A stretch of 64,000 nucleotides of DNA from contig CM034105.1 in the NCBI GenBank assembly GCA_019914945.1, forward strand, positions 3,782,001 through 3,846,000. Reading direction: 5' to 3'. The first letter of the stretch is position 1; each line of letters starts with the position of its first letter. Both the position numbers and the translations under genes were made by a program. The stretch is from Typha latifolia. Lineage: Eukaryota; Streptophyta; Magnoliopsida; Poales; Typhaceae. The notes under the pieces were generated by a model, which ran no database searches, was not told the origin of the DNA, and saw only the letters and a program-made list of their open reading frames with translations. Positions 1 through 12,578 of the stretch are shown here, in pieces.

Positions 1-289
1 GAGCCACGGGGTCTCGTCGCCGACATCCCTCCCCACCGAGCGGGACCCATCTGATTGATTCTGAAGTCGTTGACATCATAATTAATAGATTCACAAAGTC
101 AACCGTCACCCTATACGTAGAACTTATCTTCATTATGGATACTTCGTCCTTTACCAATCGAATTTCTTGGATCTTGAACCGAATTTAACTACGAAGGAGG
201 ATTTTAAGAATTTCGCATTATTATATTAATGTGTTCATCCAAAGTTTCAAAATTAAAAAATTAAATTAAAAATTTTAAGTCATATCAGA

Positions 290-526
290 GTGCTAAAATA
301 CATCAGGCCCAATTAGCATAGAACTGTAGGTAGTGTAACCCATGTAACCGCCAATTAAATTAAGTAATAATTTTACTTAGATCTCCTAAATTATTATTCT
401 ATTTTCTAAAAAATTCTATTACCTATATACGCCTTCTAAACTAAAACAATAATATCTATCTAATCTTGGATTGCAGTGTGCTAAAATACATTCGGCCCAA
501 TTAGCCCATGTAATCGCTAATTAAAT
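290..526. repeat. Direct repeat pair, diverged
   Basis: A segment at 290-360 recurs at 478-526. Both copies start GTGCTAAAATACAT, continue into GGCCCAATTAGC, and reach CCCATGTAA followed by an AATTAAAT tail. The second copy lacks about 22 bases in the middle. It is probably a remnant of an old duplication or of a decayed transposable element. Confidence 0.7.
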
Positions 527-1199
527 ATCCGGTAAGATAACAATTAAAAAGTTAAGCTTTTGGCTAGCGCCATCACTTGTAGAATAAGGGTGAAATAAGC
601 CTAAATTTTAATACCAGAACAAGATCGCTAAAACTAGTATAAGCTATTCTAATATTTAGTTCAATACTAATATTTGGTTATAAAAATAAATTTCTTTTAT
701 GAGGTTAGTAGTCTCCATAGACATTAGCAATTATATCTGGTTAATTTAACTTTATTTGTGAAGCTACAATAAATTTTTAACTCATAGACTAATAAGCTAG
801 ACTTACTGAGAAACCTTGCATAACAAACTTAAACCACGATGCCCATGTCTAACTTCTACTATAAAACTATCCTTATTCTTATGATAGAATTTGAATTTAG
901 TTTAAACACTTTGCCTCGTAAACTATGATTCAGGTTTTACTTATACCTTCTAAAGAAAGTAAAAACAAAACATTGAATTTACTATCCGGCCAAAGAGTTA
1001 AATCGTGCCAAGTTGAAATGAGTCAAGTTAGCTACTTAGGTTTATCTTATTATTTTAAATTTTAAATAAATTAGATAATCTGGATTCGATCCGCTAGAAA
1101 TTTTTTACTCTAATAAATAAAAGTAGACATGTGTTGATACTCATTGAATATGAGTTTAGCGAAGTATTTCTTATCGTCTTTATATTTTTTTCTTAGTCA

Positions 1200-1380
1200 T
1201 TAGATTATCTTTATTTTTCTAGGAGTATATCATAGTCATAAAAGCATGATGTTCCAAACCTTAGCCACCTTCCTCCACCAGCAGCTAAGTCTTTAGATTG
1301 TCTTTATCTTTCTAGGAGTAGATCATAACCGTAGAAGCATCTTGATGTTCCAAATCCTAGCCACCTTCTTCCACCAGCAA
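1200..1380. repeat. Tandem duplication, about 93-bp unit, two copies
   Basis: Unit one (about 1200-1285) begins TTAGATTATCTTTAT and ends CCACCAGCAG. Unit two (about 1293-1380) begins TTAGATTGTCTTTAT and ends CCACCAGCAA. They share TTTCTAGGAGTA, GATGTTCCAAA and AGCCACCTTC in the same order, with scattered substitutions and a small indel. No known family is recognised. Confidence 0.8.
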
Positions 1381-2387
1381 CCACCCTATCTAACGGGGCC
1401 ATCCACCATTACCCTTGGTCGTCTGCCACTCCTCGACGATCGCCGCAACATCGATTATTTACCGTTTTACCTTATTTGATCTTGCTCCTCTATTTTAACC
1501 ATAATTTTCTATCCGAATTTCTGATTGACTTCATTCGAAATCCATTAGATCCGAGACTTCGAAATTACTATCCTTCAAAATCTCTGGATCATCATACAAA
1601 CAGAACATTCCAAATCTAATTCATAACATTCCAATTCCATCATGATATCATTTCCAATTTCTCTCCATCTCTCAATCTCTATCAAACTCCATCCCTTCTC
1701 TTACAATCGAAAATGTGCATAAGGATACATATAATTTAATAAAATTATCTTTTCTTCAACGGATCTTAGTGTCATACTTTTTTAGAGAGCTAACATCAAT
1801 ATAAATTATATACTAGTATAAAGAATAATAATTATATTTAATATGATATAAAATTGATATTAAAATAATAAAATTTTTTTTTGCTTATTATGAATCAGTG
1901 ACATTTAAACAAAAGGACAAAAAAAATTCTTAATTGGATGGAAAGTAGTAATACTAATTATGTGTTATGTAATTTATGGATAAAATAATAGTTTTAAATT
2001 ATTATTAAATAAAATTTTAAAAGTTACATGTAATAAAATATTATTCATATTCCTTTTATACTGAAGGCTTATTTTTTTCATAATGAAATATAAATAATTT
2101 AGATAACAAGTACTCATAAGGATCTATTTTTACTATTATAAAAATAGAAAGTTTTTTGTGCGTAAAATTGTGAGAAAACTGGAGTGCAAACCGTGGGCTA
2201 GTTTTAACTTTAAAAATAAAACCGGCTATAATTATGGCTATAGCTATTCTCGTAAATTTACCGCCAGTAGTGGCCAAATAACAAATCCATGCTCTCTACA
2301 ACTCCGCGACTCGAGAGAGATCCAAATTCCAAACCAAAGGGGGCGAATCCAAAAGCGTAACCGTGTTCCGGTCTCCCAGATCCGACC

Positions 2388-5300
2388 ATGGCGGCGATCT
2401 CCACCGTCGGATGCATCCCTCTTTTCGTCCTCCTCCTCCTCTTCGCCGCCGTCTTCGCCTCTGAGTCCGACCACAAGGTGAGGGGGGGTCTTCCTGTCGG
2501 TTCCTTTCTCTAGATTTCTCCTAAATTTGTCGCGGTTAGCTCCCGATCTTGTGTTTAGCTCCACGGATCTCTGCGAACTGCTAGATCTGGATCCGTTCGT
2601 GATTTTGCTTCTTCTAACGAATCGGATCTTGGTTTTTCTTATGTGAAGTTTTGGACATTTTCGAGTTTGGTGATAGCAATTTATATGGAGATTTGAATTT
2701 TGCTGGGAGTTGAATTTACATGCTCGTGTTTTTTTTTTTTCATTGATGTACGAACGGAAGAGTGGTAAAGACTAGTTGATTTCTGTTAGATTTGACGTTG
2801 GGTTGAATTCGAATTGAAAGATTCGGGTGTTGGAAGGAGATGGAAGGGACAAGGTTGGGTTTCAGCTGAAATTAGGTTAGAGCAGTAGATAGATAAGAGT
2901 AAAGACGAGAGCTTATGTAGAAGGAAAAGTTGAAGACTTCGGTAAAATGATGCTCGGAAAATGTAGCATTTTAGACTATCCGAGATAATTCTAACCCTAA
3001 GTGCTAACATGCCGGAAGAAGTCCTCAAGAGGATTGCTAAAGAATTTCTCTCTGTCCACCCAGAGTTTTTCTGTATAAAGTATATGAATGTCGTTTCAGA
3101 ATCCCTGGTGGAGTCCCTTTATGTCCTTTTCCTTCTGCGAGGCCCAAGTCCATATAGTGGTGTAGATTCCTGTTCACTTATAAGAATCCCATATTCATAT
3201 TCCAAAAGCACACTGCACAATGTTAGACTAAAACCATGCATTGAACAATATATTTTAAAATTTCATGGGATTCAGTTGCACCTGTGCATTGTTGGAGCAG
3301 CCAATCCGTGTACGTCTAAGTTCTGACTGCTTCATCAGTTTAGACTATATTACGTTTAGTTAGAGTGCCTCTGTGATTCTCTGTTGAATAAAATCAGGCT
3401 TGGCCTTACAAAGATTATGAGTTCCAAATACTTCCATGAACTATGTCTTTCCTTGGCATCTTTTCTTTTTCTCTCTTAATTTTTGTGCTTATTAGATAAT
3501 CTTCTGTCAAATTATTCTCTTCTATCCATTTAAAATTTTTTGAATTCCAATCAGTTGTAATAACAGCTATGCCCTGACATTAGTGTCAGTACTCAGTAGC
3601 AGTCTTAACTAGTTAGCTGTTTGCTCTCCCAGCAGTTACCTGGTGCTACTGTTATTTTTTGTGCCTTGGAGGATAGATACAATGAGGGTCTCTTGCAGTT
3701 TATTGGGTTTAATCTCTTTTTCACTTCCTTTACTTCTAATAAGACTAATATCTTTAATGAGATGGACACTGTTCTAACCATCCAACTGGATTTCATGTGC
3801 AGTACCAAGCCGAGGATCCTGTTACTCTCTGGGTGAACAAGGTTGGCCCATATAATAATCCCCAAGAGACTTATAATTATTACAGCCTTCCATTTTGCCA
3901 GCCATCTGGGAACCAAATCCATAAGTGGGGTGGTCTTGGTGAGGTTCTGGGTGGTAATGAACTCATTGACAGCCAGATTGGCATAAAGTTCCAAAGTACG
4001 TAGTTCTTAGAGTTATATTTTGCTCACTTACTTCTCAGAGTGTGGCAACATCTCATGGGTCCTTATTAGTCAAGTTCATAATAATTTGTAAATATGTCCT
4101 GTTCACACAGGAAACGTTGACAAGGACTCCATTTGTGCTCTTGAACTTGATGCTGCAAAGGTGAAGCAATTCAAGGATGCAATAGAGAGCTCATATTGGT
4201 TTGAATTCTTCATTGGTACTTTTTTTTGTCTCTATACATTTATTACCCTTCTAGGATTTTACAATGACTAATTATTATTGGTTCATTCTTTTGTTTTTTG
4301 AGGTTTGACTATCATTTTCTCTTGGTTAATTACTAACTCTGACTTATTTTCTTTCTCTCTTCCTTGACAACACAATGATTAGATGGTTTGCCATTATGGG
4401 GTACGTAATTGTGGAATATTTCTATCAAATAATCCCCCTCCTTTCAGCTTATTTAAGGAACACCTTATAACTCGGCTTATGTCAATCTGTTTCAGGCTTC
4501 GTTGGGGAGACTGATAAGAATAATGAAAATAAGCACTATCTATTTACTCACAAAAAGATTATTGTTAAGTACAACGGGGAGCAGGTATGAAGCATTTTCT
4601 GGAACTCAGGCTAATGAAGTTTTGAGGGTATCACTTTTCAATGTTTCTTCGTTCTTGTTGTAGATTATCCATGTCAATCTCACACAAGAATCTCCTAAGC
4701 TCTTGGAAGTTGGAAAAAGATTGGACATGACATACTCAATAAAATGGATAGAGACAGATGTAACATTTGCACGACGTTTTGATGTTTACTTGGATTATCC
4801 TTTCTTTGAGCACCAGGTATTTTTTCTGTCTCAACTGTCAAGATATTAGCCGATTAATGAGACCAACAGTCTTTAGAGTTTGAATTTATATTTTTGTTTG
4901 TTATGTTTGCAATTGTTACAAGTAACTATCCTCGACAACTTTTTACTGTTTGAGTCCTTTTTACCATATATTAGTTGTTCTTGTTGCTATATTTTTCAAT
5001 TGCATTATCTCTATATGGAAGAACCTTGCAACTTACTTTAGATGCCACATGTCTTTGATTTTTGCAGATCCATTGGTTTTCCATATTCAATTCCTTTATG
5101 ATGGTTATCTTCCTCACGGGCCTCGTATCAATGATTTTGATGCGAACTCTTAGAAATGACTATGCAAAATATGCTCGTGAAGATGATGATCTGGAGACAC
5201 TGGTGACTACTTAGTCCTTTATTAACTAACACTTCTTTTATAGGCATCTTTGATGATTTCCTGATATTAATTATATACTTATATTGTTCTTAGGATTCCT

Positions 5301-8300
5301 AAAGATAGACATTTTTTATGTTTGAACTTGTAAACTCATACTTTCACATTTCTACCAGGAAAGAGATGTGAATGAAGAATCTGGGTGGAAGCTTGTTCAT
5401 GGTGATGTCTTTCGCCCTCCTCGAAATTTAGTTCTTCTTTCTGCTCTTGTTGGTACAGGTGCTCAGCTAGCAATGCTTATTCTCTTAGTAATTTTGCTGG
5501 CAATTGTTGGGATGCTTTACGTTGGGTATGTTCTTTTAGTCAACTTTATGTATACTTATGTACTGTCATTGGATATTTCTCTCTTTTTGTTGATTCTTCA
5601 TTTCAAACTAGATTATGTTTCATACCATAATTTCAGTTTGTCGATATGAATCTGTAGTCTAACAACAGAAAAATATCATGCTTCTTGAATTTTGTATTGC
5701 TACATTTGTGTTTCTATAATTGGTTCATGGTCAGGAAGAAAGAGAAGCACAATGGTAATATGGGTAGCATTGGGTTAGTTTTCTCTTTACATGATTTGCA
5801 GTCAACATTATCTTAATTTATTCCTAGTGTAGTATGACAGGAGGTATGCTGCTCATTGTATCATACCTTTTCTGATTTTCGTCTGATTTTAACTAAAGGT
5901 GAAAAAAAAAGTATATATTAGTCTAGTGATTGCTGGATATTGAGTGTCTAAAGGATGCTGTGGCAGCATTTTTTTTATCAGAACTGGCCATGAAGATCCA
6001 ATGGCTATAGAGATACTTGTAGAAGGTGATTTGAGAAACAGGTCTGAAAACTGAACATCCATGGATCCTGACTTGAAAGTTTAGTTCCTTTGAGGAATAT
6101 TCAAGGTTTCGTGTCTCTTATGTCCATATTAGGGATTACAGAAGCCATATGGAGACAGAATTTAAATTTAGTTGATTTGAATTGTATTGCTTTTTTGAAG
6201 TATGACAAGCGCTGCCATTGCTTTTCTTGCAGTTGTTCCTCTTTTCCATTTTCAGGCTTGTTAGAATTTATTCTTGTTTCTACAGAGCCTTTTAGAGTGT
6301 ATATGGTGGTGGTAGTGTGATGCTGAACTTAAGTGGGTAAATCTGCTTTCTTTGCTTACACAATTGAAAGCGACAAAGGAATGCCCGTTCTAAATCTGCA
6401 TCTCTCTTTGGGAACTTTTGATGGGCATTAACATTTATTTCTGTCATTTTTCTGTTACATGAGTTTACAAGGAACAAAATGCAGAATAACTGATAGTGTC
6501 AACTGGATATCAGCCCTCTAGAAATTAGCGCCAAATTTCTTGGCCACAACTAAATCATTCAATGAACCGGAGTTGCCATAAAACCTTTATAGCTAGTTGG
6601 ACCTGGTAGAGTAATCAATTGCAGTTTAAATTCATGACATCCAAGAGTCAACCCTCATAGAAACCCTGTAGGCATGGGAATAATCTAAATGAGGGAGGAC
6701 GATTGCAAAATTTGATTTAGGGGCTTGTCTTAATATCTAAGATTCAATTAAGTAAAAGAGTCAAGTGAAGCTTAATCTTGAACACAGTCCTCATATGATT
6801 AACCTTGCTTATTAGGAAATTCAGGCCTCATCTCACGGACAGGCTTATCTTTCCTTCTGAAATTCAAATTGATTTTAGATTTTAGTAACATTTTGATGGA
6901 TAATGCTTTAAGGCATGCGGACTCTATTTTGGAATAGGGTGTTGAATACTGTGCCCTGTGAAGTCCTATCAACAAAAACAGCTGGTGTCTAACCTATCTT
7001 ATGTACTAATTTGCAGCAAACCTTAGTAGATTTATTTTTAACTGACATGTTTTACATTTGAGATGGTAACATTTTGCACCTGCAGAAATGTATGAATTAC
7101 TATATTGGTGTTTCTGCCAAATTACTTACCATCTGTATACATGCACAGGCGAGGAGCTATTGTGACAACTTTCATAGTGTGCTATGCTCTTACTTCATTC
7201 ATTTCGGGCTATGTCAGTGGTGGACTTTACTCGCGGAATGGCGGTATGGATTTCTTCAAGCATGTATTTTCTTCTAGTTTCAGCAGTACAGTGTGCAGCG
7301 ACTTTTGAAGTTCATAATTCATTTTATCCATCTAGACAATGGAGAAGATTGAGGGAGAAGTTGAAATAACACAACAAAGTGCAATTTATATTGTTCTGCT
7401 TGGTCACTAAATGATATTTTATCATCTTGACAGGTAAAAACTGGATAAAATCGATGATTCTGACGGCATCATTTTTCCCTTTTATGTGCTTTGGAATCGG
7501 CTTCATACTTAACACAGTGGCTATATTCTATGGGTCACTAGCAGCCATTCCATTCGGGACAATGCTAGTTGTTCTCATAATTTGGGCTTTTATCTCATTT
7601 CCTCTAGCACTTCTTGGTACAACTGTGGGTCGAAACTGGAGTGGTGCTCCGAATAACCCATGCCGCGTAAAGACCATTCCTCGCCCTATCCCTGAAAAGA
7701 AGTGGTATCTTACACCATCTGTTATCTCATTGATGGGAGGTCTTCTTCCCTTTGGTAGCATATTCATTGAGATGTACTTTGTCTTCACCTCCTTCTGGAA
7801 TTATAAGGTAAACTGTAATATAAGTTGTGTGGAGTTTGATTACTAAGTCTGATGTCTAAAGTTGCTTGATTAAATGATTTCTCTTTGCTTTGCTGTTATC
7901 ATGTATGTTCCTTTTCTTGATATTGAATATTTATTCTCTTAGCTTAAGCTGTGCTTTTATTTAGCTTGCAAGTTTGATTGTTCATTCTTCCTATAAACTT
8001 GTGATACTAAATTTAGATTGTTTGGTGTGCATCTGACAAATAGAAAACATAATCTAATAGTCTTTTCGGTGTTCCTCCTCTGCAGGTTTACTATGTCTAC
8101 GGTTTTATGTTACTGGTTTTCCTAATCCTTATTATTGTCACCATCTGTGTCACGATAGTCGGCACATATTTCTTGCTTAATGCTGAGAACTACCAGTGGC
8201 AATGGACTTCATTCTTCTCTGCTGCTTCAACTGCTATCTATGTTTACCTTTATTCTGTGTATTACTACTATGTGAAGACAAAGATGTCAGGCTTCTTCCA

Positions 8301-8514
8301 GACTAGCTTCTATTTTGGCTACACTCTGATGTTTTGTCTGGGACTAGGCATCCTTTGTGGTATGTCTTTTATACTCTTATTATGCATACCATGATCTTCC
8401 TTCTTTTTCTACTTTCTCTTCACCGTTCATTTTTCGAAATTTTCAGGTGCTGTCGGTTATCTTGGTTCCACACTCTTTGTGAGAAGGATCTACAGAAACA
8501 TCAAATGTGATTAA
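2388..8514 (+). CDS. Transmembrane nine superfamily (EMP70) protein, TMN1-like
   Basis: Twelve exons: 2388-2477, 3803-3995, 4111-4215, 4383-4400, 4496-4584, 4664-4816, 5068-5202, 5359-5525, 7149-7243, 7434-7807, 8086-8359, 8447-8514. They join in frame to 586 residues, the usual size for a plant TMN1-type protein. The ATG in context ACCATGG starts a signal peptide with a Leu-rich core (residues 10-18). A luminal domain follows ([30 protein letters not shown]), then nine predicted membrane spans in the C-terminal half. The C-terminus is [10 protein letters not shown]; its KCD fits the KxD/E COPI-binding retention signal of the family, so Golgi/endomembrane residence is inferred. Family members are linked to cargo sorting and to adhesion or metal phenotypes; the biochemical activity is unclear. 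Exon 4 is an 18-nt micro-exon whose inclusion restores the conserved GLPLWG motif. Intron 8 is the longest at 1.6 kb. Confidence 0.93.
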
Positions 8515-9943
8515 TCACAAGAGATGGCACCCTAGATAAATGATAAATCATTGTGGATGCAGCTTCATCTGGGTAAAATTTCGGACCGGTGATTGAGACA
8601 AACGGGGGCTTTTTGGGGTTTCAATGAAGGGGTCCAATCTACTATTCTGTGTCCGAGTTATACAGTTGCTTCCATCTGATTTCTGCTCCTGTCTGTCTCC
8701 ATTGATTTACAGCTATAGGTGAAAACTATTTCATACACTTTTTAGTGGAGTAGTGTTATACAGTAGAAATCTCATTCTAGTCCTGTTTGGTCTTTTGCTT
8801 TTATTTTGGGGCGACTCTAGACTTCCAAGTCTGGTTGCCCTTGATGAAAGGATACAATTGTATCAATAATTTAGTTGTCGGCGAGACTTATTATTAACTT
8901 CCATTTTTGAAATATGCTCCTTTCTTTCTTGTAAACTATTTATGGATTGCTTTTCTACTGTGGTAGGAATATAATTATAGAGCAGCAACCTTGTATTGTG
9001 ATTGCTGTTATATGAATTAATGACCTGCTATATATTTAAGTCCCTCTTAGGGGTATTAAATGACTCTTACCATTGCTAAAAAGGAAGAAAAAAAATGATG
9101 AGATTCTTCATTGTGGGGAAGGTTTTTATGAGGCATAATTGCAATTTTGGTCCTGGCAGTACTCATAATATTCCCATATATTAATTATACTACTATATGT
9201 TCCATGTGGGATATTATTGTGATGAATTCAAGCTCCACATTATAATGATTTTGTGCTCCGAGCTCTACGACTTGCAAATTCGCATACCTAGCTTTCAAAA
9301 TACTGTTTAAGGGGACAACAAAAACATTAAACGAGTATCCAACCTTTAAACTCCTCTCTCTTTTTTTTTTCTTTTCTTTTCTTTTTCTTTCTTTCTTTAA
9401 AATAAAGAGTTTAAAATTGATCATGTGATAGCCTCGCATGTGAAAGGTTTTACATAACTAAGAACAATAAGGTTTTTAACCCCACTAGCCCTCTTAAACT
9501 ATTTTTATGCATTATATATACTTAAAAACTTAAAAACGAAATTTATGTGTGTTTTGCCATCTCAACAGAACTATTAACCAGGACAATTACTTCTAAGTAC
9601 AAAAATTTTAAATTTTTTTGCATAGAATATTGTATGTCTTAGATGAGAAAAATCGCTCAAAACAATGAAATATAGCTACTTTCATATTTAAGTTTTGAAG
9701 TAAATTAGATGAATAAGAAGAATTAGTAACACATTGAAAATAGTCAAAAACTCAGAAAAATAAGAAGTTCTATACGAAAATATATAATAATGCGGAGTCT
9801 CCTAGTGACACTGACATCACCTCCCTCCTTGTGTCGTGAAACGCGAGTGATCAGAATCCACGAACAGATCTTTTTGGATATTATTCTCTTCTCCCTCCCA
9901 AATATCCAAGTAAACTGGAGGCTTAGATTTGGCGACTCCCGAG
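8515..9943. other. TMN 3' UTR, spacer and dienelactone hydrolase promoter
   Basis: About 400 bases after the TMN stop codon read as 3' UTR of ordinary composition. The rest is AT-rich spacer with a pyrimidine-rich run at about 9353-9398 (CTTTT/CTTT motifs). No coding sequence is supported. Composition becomes GC-richer after 9790, towards the next gene's start at 9944. Confidence 0.6.
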
Positions 9944-12578
9944 ATGGCCTTCTCCCACTCTCTCCTCCCTCCCACAAATCCTCGCGCCGCCACTTCTCCA
10001 CCTCCACCGATGGCCACCGCCACCGCTCTCCTCCCCTTCTCTCGCCGCCCGACCAATCCCCGGCGACGCTTTAATGCCCGACCTTATGACTTATCCTCCT
10101 CTGTAAGCAAAAAATTTCTCATGGATTATTTGGGTTTTTTCTTGTTCATTCTTATTGCGATTGGTTCTTTGTCCCAAGCGCTCTTCTTGATTATTGGCGA
10201 GTTCCAGATTTTGATCGAAAAGTAGTGCGTAGACATGTATAAGCGGGTCGTTCTTGGCAAATATGCTGTAATCTCGATCTTCTCGTGTAGAAAGAAGCAA
10301 ACTTTAGAACGTATATTGTTTCCGATAATGTGCTCGCCAAGTTTGTTTATGCTTGTGAATTGCTTATCGGGAGAATATAGATGTGTTTATGATGTGTCTT
10401 TTGACTTCTAAAATTGCTTTCCTGAACCAAATTTTTTTCCTTTTTCCTTTTTCCCTTTTCCCTTTTTCGTGTCAGAGTAGGATGTAATATGTGGTATACT
10501 AGGATAAAGACTATTCATCTTCTGACTGTAACAATTTCAGTTTCGGTCCAGCGGATATGCGACTCGTATCATCGCCGACAGCGATGGCCAAGGCTGAAAC
10601 CAATTGGCAAATTAATTTGCAGTCAAGTGAAATTAGTGGATGGTGTAGATGACGAAGCTTGTGAGCTAGTCAATGGAGTAGATCTAATGATAGGGGAGGG
10701 TGAGGACAGCATCCACGCCTACCTTCTGAAGGCAGTCAAGAACAACAATGGGACTGGCGTGCTGCTTTTGTCTGATATTTTTGGTTTTGAAGATTCATCC
10801 ACGCGAGATTTTGCATATCGAGTTGCTTGCAATGGTTACAAGTGTGTTTTCCAATTCCTCATTCATTTGCAATTTTGCATTAACTGTTTCTTGTTTATTT
10901 TCATCTCAATCTCTTAATATATTGGCATGTTACTGTAGAAGCTTAAGTTTAGGCCTCTTTATCATCAGTTGATCCTTTTCCTGATGTTGTCATATCTAGA
11001 GAGAAGAACGCCCTGAAGGTGCAAACTCTCTAACAAAGAGTTTAGAGATACTGACTATACATAAGTGTTCCTCTAAGTAGATATATAAATAAGTTTTTAG
11101 TTATTGATACATATATAAATGATAGATGCAATTAGAACAAATAATACTTGCAAATTAGACAAATGCTGTTTCTGTTACTGATTAAGATGACCAAACAGTT
11201 CATACCTTTTAGTTACTGAAGCAATTGAACTGTGAGGGTAAACTAAGGAGGAAGATGCCAAAATGCTTCTTTTTGGCTGTTTCATCATTGTGTGGCAGAA
11301 GCAATCAAATAAAGCTGTCTTTTCTACTTATGAGTAACAAGTTGCCATACTTGTAGTACACGTTAGTCATATTTGGACTGCTTTTGCTGATGTTCAACTA
11401 GGTGTACGTAGGAAGTGATCAGTTGCATGACACTCCAAAAGGAGCTAATTGTTATGACACTTTTACTAATGTAAGCAGAATCAATCTACAAATTGTTAGG
11501 GACTATCATGCTTTATCATGTTAGCCGGAAGTGGCATCACTCAAAAACCACTAGAACCGAGAGTGAGTGTCCACATGACATAATTAGTTCATGCCAAAGG
11601 AAAATCATTCAGTAAAGAAGGCAGGTTAAGTACGACTGTAATTCTATTGAAAATTATTTAATTAATGTACTATCTCTTCACAAGGACACATTGTATACTT
11701 GTTCTTATGATATCAATTTTTTGCTGATCATTCTATGAAAGTTTGTATGCTTAACTGAAGGTTTGAGGCTTAGTTTTGCTTGGATTCCTTTTTCCCTTTT
11801 GAGGGAGGGGAAGTTTATGAAGGTTCCCTTGCAGGATTTTTTTTGTTCTCATACAGTACCTTTCTCATATATTTTCCCAATCTACCTACCAGCCATATTC
11901 ATTTGGATGTTTTGCAATGAGTTAGAAGGATAAGTAAATATGATGAATCCTATTTTTAGCTTCTCAATATATCATTGTAAATTATTGTATGTGTGGATGC
12001 AATGTTCCACAGTTCAGTATTCTGGTTGTTATATTTGCAGTGTTCTGGTGCCTGACTTGTTTCATGGAAATCCTTGGAAGAAAGGCCAACCTAGAGATGA
12101 GTTTGATCATTGGCTTACGAGGCAGAACACAGAAAGGGTGGCCAAAGACATTCACATGTCGGCTAAGTGGTTGATGGATGAATTTGCAGCAGCCAAAATA
12201 TCAAAGAAGCTCAGCATCATCGGATTCTGTTTTGGTGGCAGACATCTAATAGAGACACTGGCTCATGATGACCAGACATATTTTGGCACTGGAATCTGCT
12301 TCTATGGGACGAGAATGGACCCTTCAATAGGGAATAGGATTAGAGTCCCTGTTTTGTTCATTTCTGGGGATAATGACCCACTTTGCCCTGTCAGTATATT
12401 ACAAGAAATGGAGAAGAACATTAAAGGTTCAAGGGTTGTCATCTATCAGGGAAGAGGGCATGGCTTCATTCATCGACCAGAATCTCAGGAAGAAGATGAA
12501 GATGCAGAGGATGCCTTTACCATCGTGAGAAATTGGCTGCATGACACGTTACTTGTAAATGATGAGCATGTATTTTAG
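9944..12578 (+). CDS. Dienelactone hydrolase family protein (carboxymethylenebutenolidase-like), probably plastidial
   Basis: Three exons (9944-10102, 10552-10841, 12041-12578) give 328 residues. The first 50 residues are rich in Ser, Thr, Pro and Arg without acidic residues, as in a chloroplast transit peptide; a second in-frame ATG at 10010 is an alternative start. The alpha/beta-hydrolase fold is clear: KNNNGTG strand region, LLLSDIFGFED, the nucleophile elbow GFCFGG with Cys213, Asp262 in GDNDPLCP and His290 in GRGHGF. This Cys-Asp-His triad is the dienelactone hydrolase signature. Plant members of this group are annotated as carboxymethylenebutenolidase homologues; their natural substrate is not established. 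The exon 2 acceptor is least certain: CAG before 10552 keeps phase zero, but other AGs lie nearby and the first 15 or so residues of exon 2 are poorly conserved. Intron 2 is 1.2 kb with no gene in it. Confidence 0.88.

Larger units (their letters stand above)
1..2387. other. Intergenic flank and TMN promoter/5' UTR
   Basis: No gene is supported here. The first 60 bases are much more GC-rich than what follows and may be the edge of a gene lying outside the window; an ATG on the minus strand at 26-24 opens a short frame running off the left edge, which is too little to call. Positions 290-526 and 1200-1380 hold local duplications, listed separately. Positions 1700-2110 are very AT-rich. GC content rises from about 2270 towards the TMN start codon at 2388, as expected of a promoter-proximal 5' UTR. 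Confidence 0.6.

Noticed and set aside
5731..5755. Possible extra exon (AG before GAAGAAAGAGAAGC, GT after) in TMN intron 8
   Set aside because: Exon 8 joins directly to exon 9 in frame and restores the family's conserved membrane segment; inserting this piece breaks the frame.
10990..11035. Small hairpin AAACTCT/AGAGTTT in hydrolase intron 2
   Set aside because: A seven-base stem is expected by chance in AT-rich DNA and shows no microRNA-like extended pairing.
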